From: Burkholderiales bacterium
GTDB lineage: Bacteria > Pseudomonadota > Gammaproteobacteria > Burkholderiales > Burkholderiaceae_E
Direction: 5' to 3'
Length of the DNA: 64,000 nt
Assembly: GCA_029977705.1 (NCBI GenBank)
Contig: JAPOKJ010000008.1
Span: 26,280 to 90,279, forward strand
Every line of letters starts with the position of its first letter. Positions within the stretch are counted from its first letter, which is position 1. This document shows, in pieces, positions 29,301 through 39,842 of the stretch. The notes under the pieces are model-generated. The model made no database searches. It was not told the DNA's origin and saw nothing but the letters and a program-made list of their open reading frames with translations. The position numbers were made by a program, and so were the translations under genes.

Positions 29301-29436
29301 GCCCCATGTGCCGGGCGGCGCGCGGGCGCGCAGGCCGCCCATGTCGCTGCTACACTGCCAGCCCGAACCGGCCGGGCCCGAGCTGTCATTGAACAGGGCA
29401 CCCGGCCCCCTTCCGAGCAAATCCCATCGAGCCGAC

Positions 29437-30645
29437 ATGACCGCACCCGCCCTGTCCCGCCGCGCCAACAGTCTTGGCACCGAAAACGCCTTCGTCGTCC
29501 TGGCTGAGGTCAATGAGCTGATCCGCCAGGGCAAGGACGTGATTTCCTTCTGCATCGGGCAGCCCGATTTCCCGGCGCCGGCGCACGTGCAGCAGGCCGG
29601 CATCGAGGCCATCAAGGGCGGGCGTCACGGCTACACCCCCAGCGCCGGCATCGTCGAACTGCGCGAGGCCGCCGCCCGCTACATGGGCCAGATGCGCGGC
29701 ATCACGCTCGATCCGGATGACATCGTCGTGGGGGCCGGCGCCAAGCCTTTCATCGCTTACGCGATCCTCTCGACCACCGATTACGGCAGCGGCGACGAGG
29801 TCATCTACCCGGTGCCCGGCTTTCCGATCTATGAGTCCCAGATCCAGGCCAACGGGGCGGTTCCGGTCCCCCTGTACCTGCGCGAGTCGCGCAACTTCGC
29901 CTTTGATCCGGCGGAACTGGAAGCCAAGATCACGCCGCGCACCAAGCTGCTGATCCTCAATTCACCTCAGAACCCGACCGGCGGCATCCTGACGCGCCAG
30001 GACCTCGAAGCGATCGCCGCCATCCTGCGCAAGCACCCGCAGATCTGGATCTACGCCGACGAGATCTACTCACGTCTGGTCTTTGAAGGCGAGTTCGCCT
30101 CGATCGCCTCGTTGCCTGGCATGCTCGAGCGCACCATCATCTCGGATGGCTGTTCCAAGACCTGGGCCATGACCGGCTGGCGCATCGGCATGACCGCCTC
30201 CAAGGCCCTGGCCCCGATGTTCACCAAGTGGGTGACCAACACCGATTCCTGCGCCTCGCACATCTCGCAGTGGGCTGCAGTGGCAGCAATCAACGGCCCG
30301 CAGGATGATGCCGAGATGATGCGTGCCAGGTTTCTGGAGCGCCGTGACCTGATCGTCAGCCTGCTCAACCAGGTGCCCGGCATCCATTGCCAGCCCTCGG
30401 GAGGCGCCTTCTATGCCTGGCCCAATGTCACCGAGGCCTGCGCCCTGACCGGCTGCAAGGATTCGGAAGAGTTCCGCAAGCGCCTCCTGCACGAGGCAGG
30501 CGTGGCGGTGCTGGCCGACATCCATTTTGGCCATCGGGTGCCCGGCGAGGGCCAGCACATCCGCTTCAGCTACGCCACCCAGAACGAGAACATCATCAAG
30601 GGTGTGGCCAGAATCGCCGATTTCGTGGCCCGCAACCGCAAGTGA
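29437..30645 (+). CDS. Class I/II PLP-dependent aminotransferase
   Basis: 402-aa fold-type I aminotransferase. N-terminal [11 protein letters not shown] (substrate site), the [13 protein letters not shown] block, [11 protein letters not shown] with the PLP-ring Asn, YADEIYSRL with the pyridine-N Asp, and [15 protein letters not shown] carrying the PLP Lys and the Arg/Gly region. An aspartate- or aromatic-type activity is likely; the amino donor cannot be set by reading. The ATG at 29437 fits the family; the in-frame stretch upstream is rejected as leader. It is followed after 73 bp by an HpaH-type hydratase. Confidence 0.88.
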   Translation: MTAPALSRRANSLGTENAFVVLAEVNELIRQGKDVISFCIGQPDFPAPAHVQQAGIEAIKGGRHGYTPSAGIVELREAAARYMGQMRGITLDPDDIVVGAGAKPFIAYAILSTTDYGSGDEVIYPVPGFPIYESQIQANGAVPVPLYLRESRNFAFDPAELEAKITPRTKLLILNSPQNPTGGILTRQDLEAIAAILRKHPQIWIYADEIYSRLVFEGEFASIASLPGMLERTIISDGCSKTWAMTGWRIGMTASKALAPMFTKWVTNTDSCASHISQWAAVAAINGPQDDAEMMRARFLERRDLIVSLLNQVPGIHCQPSGGAFYAWPNVTEACALTGCKDSEEFRKRLLHEAGVAVLADIHFGHRVPGEGQHIRFSYATQNENIIKGVARIADFVARNRK

Positions 30646-30718
30646 ACCGGGGCTGCGGCGCCGGATGGCCGCCATGCGGCCCCCGGCCCGCGGGCCGATA
30701 CCGACTCAGGAGACCTTC

Positions 30719-31519
30719 ATGCAAGCCAAGACCTTGAAAGCCCTCGCACAGCGACTGAACCAGGCCGAAAAGACCCGGGTGCAGGTGCGCCAGTTCAGCC
30801 TCGAACATCCGGATATGACGATCGCCGATGCCTACGCCGTGCAGAAGGCCTGGGTGGACCTCAAGCTCAAGGAGGGACGCAAGATGATCGGCCACAAGAT
30901 CGGCCTGACCTCGCGTGCCATGCAGCGGGCCTCGAACATCACCGAACCGGACTTCGGCGCCCTGCTCGATGACATGCTCTTCAAGGAAGGCAGCACGATC
31001 CCGACCGACCGCTTCATCCTGCCGCGCATCGAGGTTGAACTGGCTTTCATCCTGGCCAAGCCGCTGCGCGGCCCGAACTGCACCATCTTCGATGTGCTCA
31101 ACGCTACCGACTACGTCACGCCGGCCCTGGAGTTGATCGATGCCCGCATCCACCAGATCGACCCCGACACCAAGGTCACCCGCAAGGTCTTCGACACCAT
31201 CTCGGACAATGCCGCCAATGCTGGCATCATTCTGGGCGGACGCCCCTTCAAGCCCGAGGCGGTGGACATGCGCTGGGTAGCGGCGCTGCTGTATCGCAAC
31301 GGGGTGATCGAGGAGTCGGGCGTGGCGGCAGCCGTGCTGAACCACCCGGCCTACGGGGTCGCCTGGCTGGCCAACAAGCTGGCCGATCATGGCGAGGAAC
31401 TGAAAGCCGGCGAGATCGTGCTCAGCGGTTCCTTCACCAGCCCGGTGCCGGCCCGCAAGGGCGACACTTTCCAGGCCGACTATGGGCCTTGCGGCTCGAT
31501 CGCCGTCCACTTCGGATGA
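30719..31519 (+). CDS. hpaH: 2-oxo-hept-3-ene-1,7-dioate hydratase (HpaH-type)
   Basis: 266-aa FAH-superfamily hydratase of homoprotocatechuate (4-hydroxyphenylacetate) meta-cleavage: it hydrates 2-oxohept-3-enedioate. Blocks: [14 protein letters not shown] (about 59-72), [15 protein letters not shown] with the metal-binding Glu residues (about 101-115), and [12 protein letters not shown]. The C-terminal [17 protein letters not shown] segment is typical of this hydratase group. The rest of the hpa pathway is not in the window, so the gene may serve another catechol-type route. Ribosome-binding site CAGGAGA before the ATG. Confidence 0.85.
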   Translation: MQAKTLKALAQRLNQAEKTRVQVRQFSLEHPDMTIADAYAVQKAWVDLKLKEGRKMIGHKIGLTSRAMQRASNITEPDFGALLDDMLFKEGSTIPTDRFILPRIEVELAFILAKPLRGPNCTIFDVLNATDYVTPALELIDARIHQIDPDTKVTRKVFDTISDNAANAGIILGGRPFKPEAVDMRWVAALLYRNGVIEESGVAAAVLNHPAYGVAWLANKLADHGEELKAGEIVLSGSFTSPVPARKGDTFQADYGPCGSIAVHFG

Positions 31520-31581
31520 TGCCCCTGACTGCATCGCAGCGGCCGGCGTGATCACCGCTCGCCGGGCCCTGTCGCCACTTA

Positions 31582-31587
31582 TATAAT
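31582..31587 (+). promoter_or_regulatory. -10 box upstream of yajQ
   Basis: Perfect TATAAT at 31582-31587, 27 bp before the yajQ ATG; the -35 region is weak (no clear TTGACA at 17 bp). The transcript would have a leader of about 20 nt. Confidence 0.55.
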
Positions 31588-31614
31588 CGGCCGCTGACTG
31601 AACAGGAACCTGCC

Positions 31615-32100
31615 ATGCCTTCTTTCGATTTCGCCTGCGAAGCCAACATGGTCGAGGTGAAGAACGCCATCGACCAGATCAACAAGGAAGTCTCCACGCG
31701 CTTTGACTTCAAGGGCTCCGACGCCCGCGTCGAGTTCAAGGACAAGGAGATGACCGCGTTCGCCGATGATGACTTCAAGCTGAGCCAGATCCGCGACATC
31801 CTGCTGGCCAAGTTTGCCAAGCGGGGCGTCGACATCCGCTTCCTGGAATACGGCGATCCGCAAAAGATCGGCGGCGACAAGGTCAAGCAGATCATCACCG
31901 TGCGCCATGGCGTATCCGGCGATGTGGCCAAGAAGATCGTCAAGCTGGTCAAGGACAGCAAGCTCAAGTGCCAGGCCAGCATCCAGGGCGACGTGGTGCG
32001 CATCACCGGGGCCAAGCGCGATGACCTGCAGGCCGTCATGGCCCTGGTCCGCAAGGACATCGCCGACCAGCCGCTCACCTCGACCAATTTCCGCGACTGA
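31615..32100 (+). CDS. YajQ family nucleotide-binding protein
   Basis: 161-aa cytoplasmic protein beginning [19 protein letters not shown]. It has the tandem small-domain family pattern: [20 protein letters not shown], then [18 protein letters not shown] and [15 protein letters not shown]. YajQ proteins bind nucleotides, and in some plant and animal pathogens a relative acts as a c-di-GMP effector; that role cannot be assumed here. Ribosome-binding site CAGGAA before the ATG; own promoter candidate upstream. Confidence 0.93.
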   Translation: MPSFDFACEANMVEVKNAIDQINKEVSTRFDFKGSDARVEFKDKEMTAFADDDFKLSQIRDILLAKFAKRGVDIRFLEYGDPQKIGGDKVKQIITVRHGVSGDVAKKIVKLVKDSKLKCQASIQGDVVRITGAKRDDLQAVMALVRKDIADQPLTSTNFRD

Positions 32101-32169
32101 GTGTGGTATTTCCTCGCCTGGGAACTAGTTCACCCCATCGGGGCTGATTCTGTGCGATAAGAGGGGACG

Positions 32170-33222
32170 ATGTCAGCCGTTGTTCTTTCCGAAAGCAGGC
32201 GCGAGCCCCACGAATTGCCCGGTCTCAAGGAACGGGTCAACGTCGCCTTCGAACTGGGCTTGCTGGCGATGCGCAACCGCGAGTTGGCCATCTCCTTTGC
32301 CACCCACCTGTACTGCACGCCGCGTGGACGCCGCGGCGAGCCGGAATCCGACCAGGTCTTCCGCGATGCACGCGATGCCTGCGGCCCCGACCTGGCCACC
32401 TCCCTGCCCTCGGTCGATGAGGTCGGCAAGCTGCTGGCCGGCTGCAAGATGGGCAATCTGGACATCGATGGCGAGCGCATCCGCTGCTACCTGTGGATGC
32501 GTTCCCGGGAGTCGAAGGCCCCGGTGATGGTGTTTGCCCATGGCTGGGAAAGCCAAGGCATGGCGGCCTACCCCCTGATCCGTGCCTTCATCCGGGCGGG
32601 CTGGCAGGTGGTCACCTTCGACCAGCGGGCGCACGGCGCCAGTTCAGGCCACCATGCGGCCCTGCCAGAGTTCGCCAGAACCTTGCGCACCGTGCTCGGC
32701 AAAGTCGGTCAGGTCGACCTGCTGGTCGGTCATTGCCTGGGAGCCACCGCCGCCACCTACCTGCTGTCGCGCGGGCAGATCCAGGTCCGGCAACTGGCCA
32801 TGATTTCGCCGCAATCGGACGCCGTCAGCGGCACCTATGATTTTGCCCGGCGCTGGCTGATCCCGGAGGGTATCCGCAAGGGCATGCTCAGCAATATCGA
32901 GTCGAGCTTCCGGATGGAGTTCCGCCATGTCGTTCCCGAAATCGTCGGCCCGAAACTGGACCTGCCGATGCTGGCCCTGCACGACCCCAGGGACCGCTTT
33001 GTCCCGGTGCGCTACAGCCAGCGACTGGCGCGCCATTGCCGCAGGCTGAAGCTGGTCGAAATGCCCGGCATCGGGCACTTTGGCGGCCTGGTCAGCCCGC
33101 AGGCCCAGGAGCAGATTCTGCGCTTTGCCGACCCGCGCCTGAACGACGACGACAGCGGCGCCCAGCGCGACAGCACCCTGGCCCGGGGCAACCGCTTCAG
33201 CCGCAACCGCAAGGCCGCCTGA
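32170..33222 (+). CDS. Alpha/beta hydrolase with a cysteine nucleophile
   Basis: 350-aa hydrolase fold, no signal peptide. Oxyanion segment VFAHGWESQG (about 121-130), nucleophile elbow GHCLGA with Cys189 in place of the usual Ser, acid Asp275 in HDPRDRFVP and His303 in GIGHFGG. A Cys-His-Asp triad is the arrangement of dienelactone hydrolases, but this protein does not otherwise look like that family; the N-terminal 110 residues are not recognised. The Cys codon is TGC, so a Ser-to-Cys single-base change is possible. It lies alone between yajQ and hemerythrin. Substrate unknown. Confidence 0.8.
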   Translation: MSAVVLSESRREPHELPGLKERVNVAFELGLLAMRNRELAISFATHLYCTPRGRRGEPESDQVFRDARDACGPDLATSLPSVDEVGKLLAGCKMGNLDIDGERIRCYLWMRSRESKAPVMVFAHGWESQGMAAYPLIRAFIRAGWQVVTFDQRAHGASSGHHAALPEFARTLRTVLGKVGQVDLLVGHCLGATAATYLLSRGQIQVRQLAMISPQSDAVSGTYDFARRWLIPEGIRKGMLSNIESSFRMEFRHVVPEIVGPKLDLPMLALHDPRDRFVPVRYSQRLARHCRRLKLVEMPGIGHFGGLVSPQAQEQILRFADPRLNDDDSGAQRDSTLARGNRFSRNRKAA

Positions 33223-33364
33223 GGCCTGCCAGGGCGCGGCGGCGGCCCGCGACCCGCCGTCTGTCGACTGGCCCTTCAGGCCGGGCGCTGGAATGCCGAC
33301 AATCCGGGCAGAGCATCCATCCCGGGTGCCCCTGCGCCCTGCGCCATTTCGCTGGAACCGTCCC

Positions 33365-33844
33365 ATGACTGACATCGCCACCCGCAAGGAGCCCTTCCAC
33401 GTCGAATGGCGCGACGGCTTCAAGATCCATCTGGGTCAGTTGGACCGCGAACACAAGCATCTGTTCACGCTGGTGCGCAAGCTCGAGCTGGAAACCGTCG
33501 ACAAGACCATCCAGGAGCTGCTCAATTACGTTGTCACCCATTTCACCAACGAGCACAAGCTGATGGAGGAAGCCGGCTATCCGGCCTTTGCCGACCATCT
33601 CAAGCTGCACGAAGCCTTCAGCAATGAACTGGCCGACTTCCTGGCCAGCAATGAGGAATGGAACGACGATCGGGTCCAGGTGCTGCGCAAGTTCCTGAAC
33701 AAGTGGCTGATCGGTCACATCATGGTGCACGACCTTCGCTTCGGCAACTGGTATCGCGAGCATCAGGGCGACGATGCCGTCGATCCCAATGCCAACGACA
33801 CGCCGCGCCCCGGCTGGATCGACCGCCTGCTGTCGCGCATCTGA
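33365..33844 (+). CDS. Bacteriohemerythrin
   Basis: 159-aa single-domain hemerythrin that binds O2 at a non-heme di-iron site. Ligand motifs appear in order: LDREHKHLF (first His), THFTNEHKLMEEAGYP (His and Glu), DHLKLHEAF (His) and IGHIMVHDLRFGNW (two His and Asp). It is cytoplasmic, with a free C-terminal tail. The start at 33365 gives MTDIATRKEPFHVEWRDGF, the family N-terminus; an earlier in-frame ATG is within GC-rich spacer. Roles in O2 storage, sensing or delivery to oxygenases are possible. Confidence 0.92.
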   Translation: MTDIATRKEPFHVEWRDGFKIHLGQLDREHKHLFTLVRKLELETVDKTIQELLNYVVTHFTNEHKLMEEAGYPAFADHLKLHEAFSNELADFLASNEEWNDDRVQVLRKFLNKWLIGHIMVHDLRFGNWYREHQGDDAVDPNANDTPRPGWIDRLLSRI

Positions 33845-33878
33845 GCCCGCGCCCCGCGCGGGCCCCTCGCAGCGCCGT

Positions 33879-34679
33879 TCAGCGCCCTCCGGCCACGTCC
33901 AGCAGGGCCCCAGTGACATAGCTGGCCTGGCCCGACGCCAGCCAGACGATGGCCTGGGCCACCTCCAGGGCACTGCCCCCGCGCTGCATCGGAATCTGCG
34001 GCGCCAGCCTGACCATGCGGTCGGGCTGCCCGCTGCTGGCATGGATGTCAGTATCGATCAGGCCGGGCCTGACCGCATTGACCCGGATGCCCTGTTCGGC
34101 CAGCTCGCGGGACAGGCCCAGCGTCAGTGTATCGACCGCCCCCTTGCTGGCGGCATAGTCGACGTATTCATTGGGTGAGCCCAGGCGCGCCGCGGCCGAG
34201 GACAGGTTGACGATCGAGGCCCCCGCGGCCATGCGCCGGACCGCCTCGCGGGAACACAGCAGGGTGCCCAGCACATTGATCCCGAAAACTGCCTGCCAGC
34301 GCGCCATGTCCATGTCGCGCAGGGCGCTCTTGCGCGCCACCACGCCAGCGTTGTTGACCAGAACATCGAGCCGCCCGAAGGCTTCATCCAGCACCGCGAA
34401 AAGGCGCAGGACGTCCGCCTCGCTCGACACGTCCGCCTGCACCGCCTGCACGTTGACACCCAACGGACGGATCTGATCGACCAGGGCCTGCGCGGCACCG
34501 GCATCACGGGCATAGTTGAGCAGCAGGTCGTAGCCCGCCTGCGCCGCCAGCAGCGCGGTGGCCGCACCGATGCCACGGCTGGCGCCGGTGATCAGCATCA
34601 CCGGCCGCGAAGGGGTGGTCGCCGACGAAACAGGGGGCGTCGACGTGCCTTGAGAGGCTGGCGGGGTTGGATCGTTCAC
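33879..34679 (-). CDS. Short-chain dehydrogenase/reductase
   Basis: 266-aa classical SDR. Cofactor motif LITGASRGIGAAT (about 29-41), NNAGV (about 108-112), Ser in NLSSAAARLG, Tyr-x3-Lys in YVDYAASKGAV, and a C-terminal SYVTGALLDVAGGR. The N-terminal 25 residues are a low-complexity Pro/Ser/Thr tail. The substrate cannot be read off; glucose dehydrogenase/FabG-like annotation is common for this form. It is the last gene of the xseB-ispA-dxs-ABC operon, overlapping the ABC transporter stop by four bases. Confidence 0.88.
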   Translation of the reverse strand: MNDPTPPASQGTSTPPVSSATTPSRPVMLITGASRGIGAATALLAAQAGYDLLLNYARDAGAAQALVDQIRPLGVNVQAVQADVSSEADVLRLFAVLDEAFGRLDVLVNNAGVVARKSALRDMDMARWQAVFGINVLGTLLCSREAVRRMAAGASIVNLSSAAARLGSPNEYVDYAASKGAVDTLTLGLSRELAEQGIRVNAVRPGLIDTDIHASSGQPDRMVRLAPQIPMQRGGSALEVAQAIVWLASGQASYVTGALLDVAGGR

Positions 34680-36472
34680 GCGGGCTCCGAAGAAGGGATC
34701 GTTTCACGGCGCAACTGCGACGGGGCACCATCGCGATCGGTTTCAAGGATCAGCCGCTGGCGGTGAAAGCGGGCGACCTGGGGGCGGTGGGCAATCGAGA
34801 TCAGGGTGGTCTGCGGCAGGTCCTGGCGCAACAGCCCGTAAAGGCGCAGTTCCATGGCCTCATCGACGGCGCTGGTCGCCTCGTCGAGGAACAGCCAGCG
34901 CGGCCTGACCAGCAGGGCACGGGCCAGGGCCAGCCGCTGCTGCTCCCCGCCCGAGAGGATCTGGGCCCAGGACGCCTCCTCGTCCAGGCGCTGCGCCAGT
35001 GCGGGCAACTCCACCGCGTGCAGGGCCTGCGCGATGCGCTCGTCCGGCTGCAAGGCGCCTGGATAGCAGACCACCGAGCGCAGGTTGCCCAGCGGCAGGT
35101 AGGGCTTCTGGGGCAGGAACAGGACCTGGTCCGGTGCCGGAAAGGACATCTGGCCCTGGGCAAACGGCCAGATCCCGGCCAGGGTGCGGAACAGCAGGCT
35201 CTTGCCAGAACCCGAACTGCCTTCGATCAGGGTATGTTCGAGCGGCGCGATCTGCTCGGCATCGGCCTGCACCAGCAGACGACCCATCAGGCCGGAACCC
35301 GCCTCGGGGGCCTGTGGCAGGTGGACCGCCACATCACCCAGTCCGATGCGATCGGCCGGATCGCGACGCATGCCCTCGCCCAGGGCCTGGGCGCGATCAA
35401 TCGCGCTCATGAAACCGCGCAGGCGATGGATCGAGGCACGCCAGGCGGCGATCCGGGCATAGGCATCCACGAACCAGGACAAGGCATCCTGCACCTCGCC
35501 AAAGGCATTGCTGATCTGCACCAGGCCACCGAGTTGGAGCGCGCCAGAGAAGTAGCGCGGCGCTGCCACCAGGATCGGAAAAACCACCGCCAGCTGGCCA
35601 TAAAACGACGAGAACCAGTTCAGTCGCCGCTGGCTCTTCATGATCGCCCACCAGTTGCCGATCAGGTGGCCGAAGCGTTGCCGGAAGTTGGCCAGCTCGC
35701 CCGCCTCTCCCCGGTACAGCGCCACGCCTTCAGCGTTCTCGCGCACCCTCAGCAAGGCGTAGCGGAAATCCGCCTCGTAGCGCTCCTTCAGAAAGTTGAG
35801 GCGGATCAGGGGCTTGCCGATCGCATGGGTGAGCAGGCTGCCGACCAGGGCATAGGCCAGGGCCACCCAGACCATGTAGCCCGGAATGACCACACCTCCC
35901 ACTTCGAGCGGCCCGCTCAGGGCCCATAGAATGCCGACGAAGGCGACAAAGCTGGCCACGGCCTTGAGCAGGCCGAAAAACAGATCGAGGCTGCTGAAGA
36001 TGAAATCGCGAAGATCTTCGGCAATGCGCTGGTCGGGGTTGTCAGAACCCAGATCGACCAGGCCGATGCGGTAGAAGGCGGCCGCCTCCATCCAGCGCAC
36101 CAGATAGACATCGGTCATCCAGCGGCGCCAGCGCATCTGCAGCATCTGCGTCAGGTATTGGGCATAAACCACGAGAGCGATGTAGGCAAAGGCCCAGCCG
36201 GCGAATTCGAGCAGCAGTCTCTGGAAGGTTTCGAATTTCTTGTCCTGCAGGGCATTGTAGAAATCGCCGCTCCAGCTGTTCAGGCGCACATTGACCCAGA
36301 CGGTGGCCAGGGTCAGTGCGGTGATTGCCAGGAACAGGCCCCAAGCCCTGAAGCGGTCCTCCGACACCCAGTAAGGGCTGATCAGCGGCCACATCGAGCG
36401 GTCTGCCCGCCGCGATGAAGGGGTCGCGGGCGTGACCTGCTCCGGGACGACGCCGTCGAGCCCGGCGCCCAT
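34676..36472 (-). CDS. ABC transporter, fused permease and ATPase (SbmA/BacA-like, YddA group)
   Basis: 598-aa inner-membrane half-transporter. The N-terminal membrane domain (about 25-350) has six helices and the SbmA/BacA-type signature around NVRLNSWSGDFYNALQ (about 60-75). The ATPase domain (about 385-590) has Walker A IEGSSGSGKS (about 416-425), LSGGEQQRLALARALL signature and FLDEATSAVDE Walker B. Relatives import or export hydrophobic or vitamin-like substrates; the cargo here is unknown. The start overlaps the dxs stop by one base (TGATG), so translation is coupled. Confidence 0.9.
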   Translation of the reverse strand: MGAGLDGVVPEQVTPATPSSRRADRSMWPLISPYWVSEDRFRAWGLFLAITALTLATVWVNVRLNSWSGDFYNALQDKKFETFQRLLLEFAGWAFAYIALVVYAQYLTQMLQMRWRRWMTDVYLVRWMEAAAFYRIGLVDLGSDNPDQRIAEDLRDFIFSSLDLFFGLLKAVASFVAFVGILWALSGPLEVGGVVIPGYMVWVALAYALVGSLLTHAIGKPLIRLNFLKERYEADFRYALLRVRENAEGVALYRGEAGELANFRQRFGHLIGNWWAIMKSQRRLNWFSSFYGQLAVVFPILVAAPRYFSGALQLGGLVQISNAFGEVQDALSWFVDAYARIAAWRASIHRLRGFMSAIDRAQALGEGMRRDPADRIGLGDVAVHLPQAPEAGSGLMGRLLVQADAEQIAPLEHTLIEGSSGSGKSLLFRTLAGIWPFAQGQMSFPAPDQVLFLPQKPYLPLGNLRSVVCYPGALQPDERIAQALHAVELPALAQRLDEEASWAQILSGGEQQRLALARALLVRPRWLFLDEATSAVDEAMELRLYGLLRQDLPQTTLISIAHRPQVARFHRQRLILETDRDGAPSQLRRETIPSSEPA

Positions 36473-38430
36473 CAGCGGTTGACGACCAGTCGCGGCGTCA
36501 CACCGGCCAGCAGGTTGTCGCCAAAGCGCTGGCGGATGCTGGCTTCGATGCCTGCCGCGTCCAGGCCCTCCAGCCTGAGCATGGCCTGCTGCTCGCCATG
36601 GTCGACGAAGTGGTCGGGAAGACCCAGTTGCAGCAGCGGCTTGACGACGCCCAGGCGGGCCATGGCCTCGCCAACAGCACTGCCGGCACCGCCCTGGATG
36701 ACATGCTCCTCGACGGTGACAAAGCCCTCATGGTTGCGGGCCAGCTCCTGCAGCAGCTCGGTGTCCAGCGGCTTGACAAAGCGCATGTTGACGACCGTGG
36801 CGTCAAGGGCCTCGCCGGCGGCCAGGGCCGGGGTCAGCATCGTGCCGAAGGCCAGCACGGCCAGCCGCCGCCCCTGGCGGCGCACCTCGGCCTTGCCGAT
36901 CGGCAGGGCCACCAGATCCTTGCGGACCTCGGCCCCGGTGCCGGCACCCCGCGGATAACGCACGGCGCTGGGCCCCGGGTGCTGGAAGGCGGTGAACAGC
37001 ATCTGCCGGCATTCGTTCTCGTCGCTGGGCGCCAGCACGATCATGTTCGGCACGCAACGCAGGAAGGCGTAGTCAAAGGTGCCCTGATGCGTGGCGCCGT
37101 CGGCCCCCACCAGACCGGCCCGGTCGATGGCGAACATCACCGGCAGGTTTTGAAGGGCGACATCGTGGATGAACTGGTCATAGCCGCGCTGCAGGAAGGT
37201 CGAGTAGATCGCGACCACCGGCTTGAGGCCCTCGCAGGCCATGCCGGCGGCAAAGGTGACCGCATGCTGCTCAGCAATCCCGACGTCGAAATAACGCTTC
37301 GGAAAGCGCTTCTCGAACTCGACCAGGCCGGAGCCTTCACGCATGGCCGGCGTCACTGCGATCAGGCGATCATCGAGCGCCCCCATGTCGCAGATCCAGT
37401 CGGAAAAGACCTGGGTGTAGGTGGGCTTGGCGGGTGCCGCGGGCTTCTTGATACCCTGGCTGGGATCGAACTTGCCCGGCCCGTGATAAAGCACCGGATC
37501 GGCCTCGGCCAGTTCATATCCCTGGCCCTTGCGGGTGACGATGTGCAGGAAGCGCGGGCCCCGCAGTTCGCGAAGGTTCTGCAGGGTGGCCACCAGGGTA
37601 TCCATGTCGTGGCCATCGATCGGCCCCACGTAACTGAGGCCGAATTCCTCGAACATCGTGCCCGGGGTCACCATGCCCTTGGCATGTTCCTCGAAGCGCT
37701 TGGCCAGATCGAACATCGGCGGCACTTTCGAGAGCACCGCACGGCCGACATCCTTGGCCTTGGCGTACAGGCCCCCCGAGAGCAGGCGTGCCAGGTAATT
37801 GTTGAGCGCCCCAACCGCCGGGGAGATCGACATGTCGTTGTCGTTGAGGATGACCAGCAGGTCGATGTCCTCGGTGACACCGGCATTGTTCAGGGCCTCG
37901 AAGGCCATGCCGCCCGACAACGCACCATCACCGATCACCGCGATGTGGCGGCGTCGCCCCGGACCCTTGTTCTCGCCCTTGTTGCGCGAGGCCACCGCCA
38001 TGCCGAGCGCAGCGGAGATCGAGGTCGAGGAATGGGCCGTGCCGAAATGGTCGTACTCGGATTCGCTGCGCTTGGGAAAGCCCGAAATGCCCCCGTACTG
38101 GCGCAGCCGGGCCATCTGCTCGCGGCGGCCGGTGAGGATCTTGTGCGGATAGCTCTGGTGGCCGACATCCCAGACCACGCGGTCGTAGGGAAAATTGAAG
38201 ACATGATGCAGGGCGATGGTCAGCTCGACCGTGCCCAGGTTGGAGGACAGGTGGCCCCCGGTGCGCGACACCGACTCGAGCACGAAGGCACGCAGTTCCT
38301 CGGCCAGCTGCTTGAGCTGCGGGCGGTCGAGGGCGCGCACCTGCGCCGGCGCATTGACCTGCTCGAGCAGGGGGTGAGCTGAGCCCTGGGGAGCCCGGGG
38401 GGCGCCGCTATCGGGGGCATCCTTGTTCAT
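36472..38430 (-). CDS. dxs: 1-deoxy-D-xylulose-5-phosphate synthase
   Basis: Thiamine-diphosphate enzyme condensing pyruvate and glyceraldehyde 3-phosphate, the first step of the MEP isoprenoid pathway. It has 652 aa. N-terminal [15 protein letters not shown], the ThDP motif [18 protein letters not shown] (about 167-184), [19 protein letters not shown], then the transketolase-like block [15 protein letters not shown] and [18 protein letters not shown] (each complete). It lies between ispA and the ABC transporter gene with a 4-base and a 1-base overlap. Confidence 0.97.
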   Translation of the reverse strand: MNKDAPDSGAPRAPQGSAHPLLEQVNAPAQVRALDRPQLKQLAEELRAFVLESVSRTGGHLSSNLGTVELTIALHHVFNFPYDRVVWDVGHQSYPHKILTGRREQMARLRQYGGISGFPKRSESEYDHFGTAHSSTSISAALGMAVASRNKGENKGPGRRRHIAVIGDGALSGGMAFEALNNAGVTEDIDLLVILNDNDMSISPAVGALNNYLARLLSGGLYAKAKDVGRAVLSKVPPMFDLAKRFEEHAKGMVTPGTMFEEFGLSYVGPIDGHDMDTLVATLQNLRELRGPRFLHIVTRKGQGYELAEADPVLYHGPGKFDPSQGIKKPAAPAKPTYTQVFSDWICDMGALDDRLIAVTPAMREGSGLVEFEKRFPKRYFDVGIAEQHAVTFAAGMACEGLKPVVAIYSTFLQRGYDQFIHDVALQNLPVMFAIDRAGLVGADGATHQGTFDYAFLRCVPNMIVLAPSDENECRQMLFTAFQHPGPSAVRYPRGAGTGAEVRKDLVALPIGKAEVRRQGRRLAVLAFGTMLTPALAAGEALDATVVNMRFVKPLDTELLQELARNHEGFVTVEEHVIQGGAGSAVGEAMARLGVVKPLLQLGLPDHFVDHGEQQAMLRLEGLDAAGIEASIRQRFGDNLLAGVTPRLVVNR

Positions 38431-39344
38431 GATTTCCTCAACACAATCAGATCGGCCACCTGCCGCAGGCGATCGGCGCCAGCGCCAAAGGCAGCCAGTG
38501 ACTGATGCGCCTGCGCATGCAGGCGTGTGGCCAGTTCCTTGGCCTGGGCCATGCCCAGCATCGACACATAGGTCGGCTTGCCCTGTTCCTGGTCCTTGCC
38601 AGCGGTCTTGCCCAGGGTCGCCGAATCGGCCTCGACATCGAGGATGTCATCCACCACCTGGAAAGCCAGGCCGATCTGCCGGGCGAAGGTGTCAAGCGCC
38701 GCGTCCATGCCCGATTCTAGCCCCGCAGCCGCCGGGGCGGAAGCCTGACCGGCCAGAAAGCCCAGCCGCACCGAGACCCGCAGCATGGCGCCGGTCTTCA
38801 TCTCATGCATGGTCTGCAGGCTGGCTGCGTCCAGCACCTGCCCGACGGCCCCCAGGTCGATGGCCTGGCCACCGGCCATTCCGGTCGAGCCGGCGGCATC
38901 GGCCAGCGCCAGCACCATCGGTCCGACCCGGGCGGCCAGGGCGGGCTGCGCCTGCCGGAAGGGTTCGACCAGGGCGCGAAAGGCCAGGGCCTGCAGCGCA
39001 TCGCCGACCAGCATCGCATTGGCCTCGCCAAAGGCCACATGCACGGTCGGCTTGCCCCGACGCAGCACGTCGTTGTCCATGCAGGGCAGATCATCGTGCA
39101 CCAGTGAATAGGCGTGGATCAGCTCGACCGCACAGGCCGCCCCGTCCAGAAGGGCCGGATCGGCCCCGGCGCACTCGCCGGCCGCGTACACCAGCAACGG
39201 GCGCACCCGCTTGCCGCCCCCGAGCACGGCATAACGCATGCCCTCGTGCAGGCGTCCCGGCAACACCGACCCGGCGGGCAGGACCCGCTCCAGACAGTGC
39301 TCGGTTCGATCCGCCATCAGGGCGGCCCATTCTTTGAAATTCAT
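38427..39344 (-). CDS. ispA: Polyprenyl (farnesyl) diphosphate synthase
   Basis: Condenses IPP with DMAPP/GPP to farnesyl diphosphate. It has 305 aa. The first Asp-rich motif [12 protein letters not shown] (about 82-93) and second [12 protein letters not shown] (about 229-240), plus [15 protein letters not shown] and [13 protein letters not shown], place it in the short-chain E-prenyltransferase group; the Cys-Met before the distal Asp is the FPPS look. The start is at 39344 ([14 protein letters not shown]); a far longer open frame upstream passes through xseB and the Rieske gene and is rejected. It overlaps dxs by four bases. Confidence 0.95.
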   Translation of the reverse strand: MNFKEWAALMADRTEHCLERVLPAGSVLPGRLHEGMRYAVLGGGKRVRPLLVYAAGECAGADPALLDGAACAVELIHAYSLVHDDLPCMDNDVLRRGKPTVHVAFGEANAMLVGDALQALAFRALVEPFRQAQPALAARVGPMVLALADAAGSTGMAGGQAIDLGAVGQVLDAASLQTMHEMKTGAMLRVSVRLGFLAGQASAPAAAGLESGMDAALDTFARQIGLAFQVVDDILDVEADSATLGKTAGKDQEQGKPTYVSMLGMAQAKELATRLHAQAHQSLAAFGAGADRLRQVADLIVLRKS

Positions 39345-39349
39345 CGCGG

Positions 39350-39649
39350 TCAGTCGTCCTGATCCAGGTCGAAGGGCTTGAGCAGGTCCCCCTCGAGGAT
39401 GCGGACCTGTTGGCGGGCCGCGCCGAGCTGGTCGCGGCAACGAGCCACCAGGGCCACGCCGCGCTTGTAGGCCGTCAGGGAGTCCTCCAGGCTCAGGCTG
39501 CCCGACTCCATGCGGGATACGATGTCCTCGAGGTCGGCCAAGGCCTGCTCGAACGACAGTCCGGCCAGCTCGAGGGCCTGGGCCGCCTCGGCAGCGGCAT
39601 TGCCACCCTGGCCATCGGGGGCGGTCTGGGGAGATGATTTTTTTGTCAC
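39350..39649 (-). CDS. xseB: Exodeoxyribonuclease VII small subunit
   Basis: 99-aa helical small subunit of exonuclease VII; its large partner XseA is at 7.5-8.8 kb. The family block LSFEQALADLEDIVSRMESG and the LSLEDSLTAYKRGVALVARC repeat are clear. The GTG at 39649 is chosen: it begins VTKKSSPQ, has AAAGGG upstream, and the longer frame would run into the divergent Rieske gene's leader. It starts the xseB-ispA-dxs-ABC-SDR operon and ends five bases before ispA. Confidence 0.92.
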   Translation of the reverse strand: MTKKSSPQTAPDGQGGNAAAEAAQALELAGLSFEQALADLEDIVSRMESGSLSLEDSLTAYKRGVALVARCRDQLGAARQQVRILEGDLLKPFDLDQDD

Positions 39650-39842
39650 TGATGGCCCTTTGGGGAGCAGACCCGGAACGCGGACCTTCCATTTTAGGGT
39701 ATCCTCCCGCCCTCGCGTCGTGTGAACCACCTTTCCCACGACGGCTTGGTTCCGTCCTTCGGCTTTTTTGCCTTTTGTGACAGGGTCCGGTGCCCCCTGG
39801 AGGGCCGCCCGCCCTGTCGTCTCTATCACGGGAGGAGTTGGG

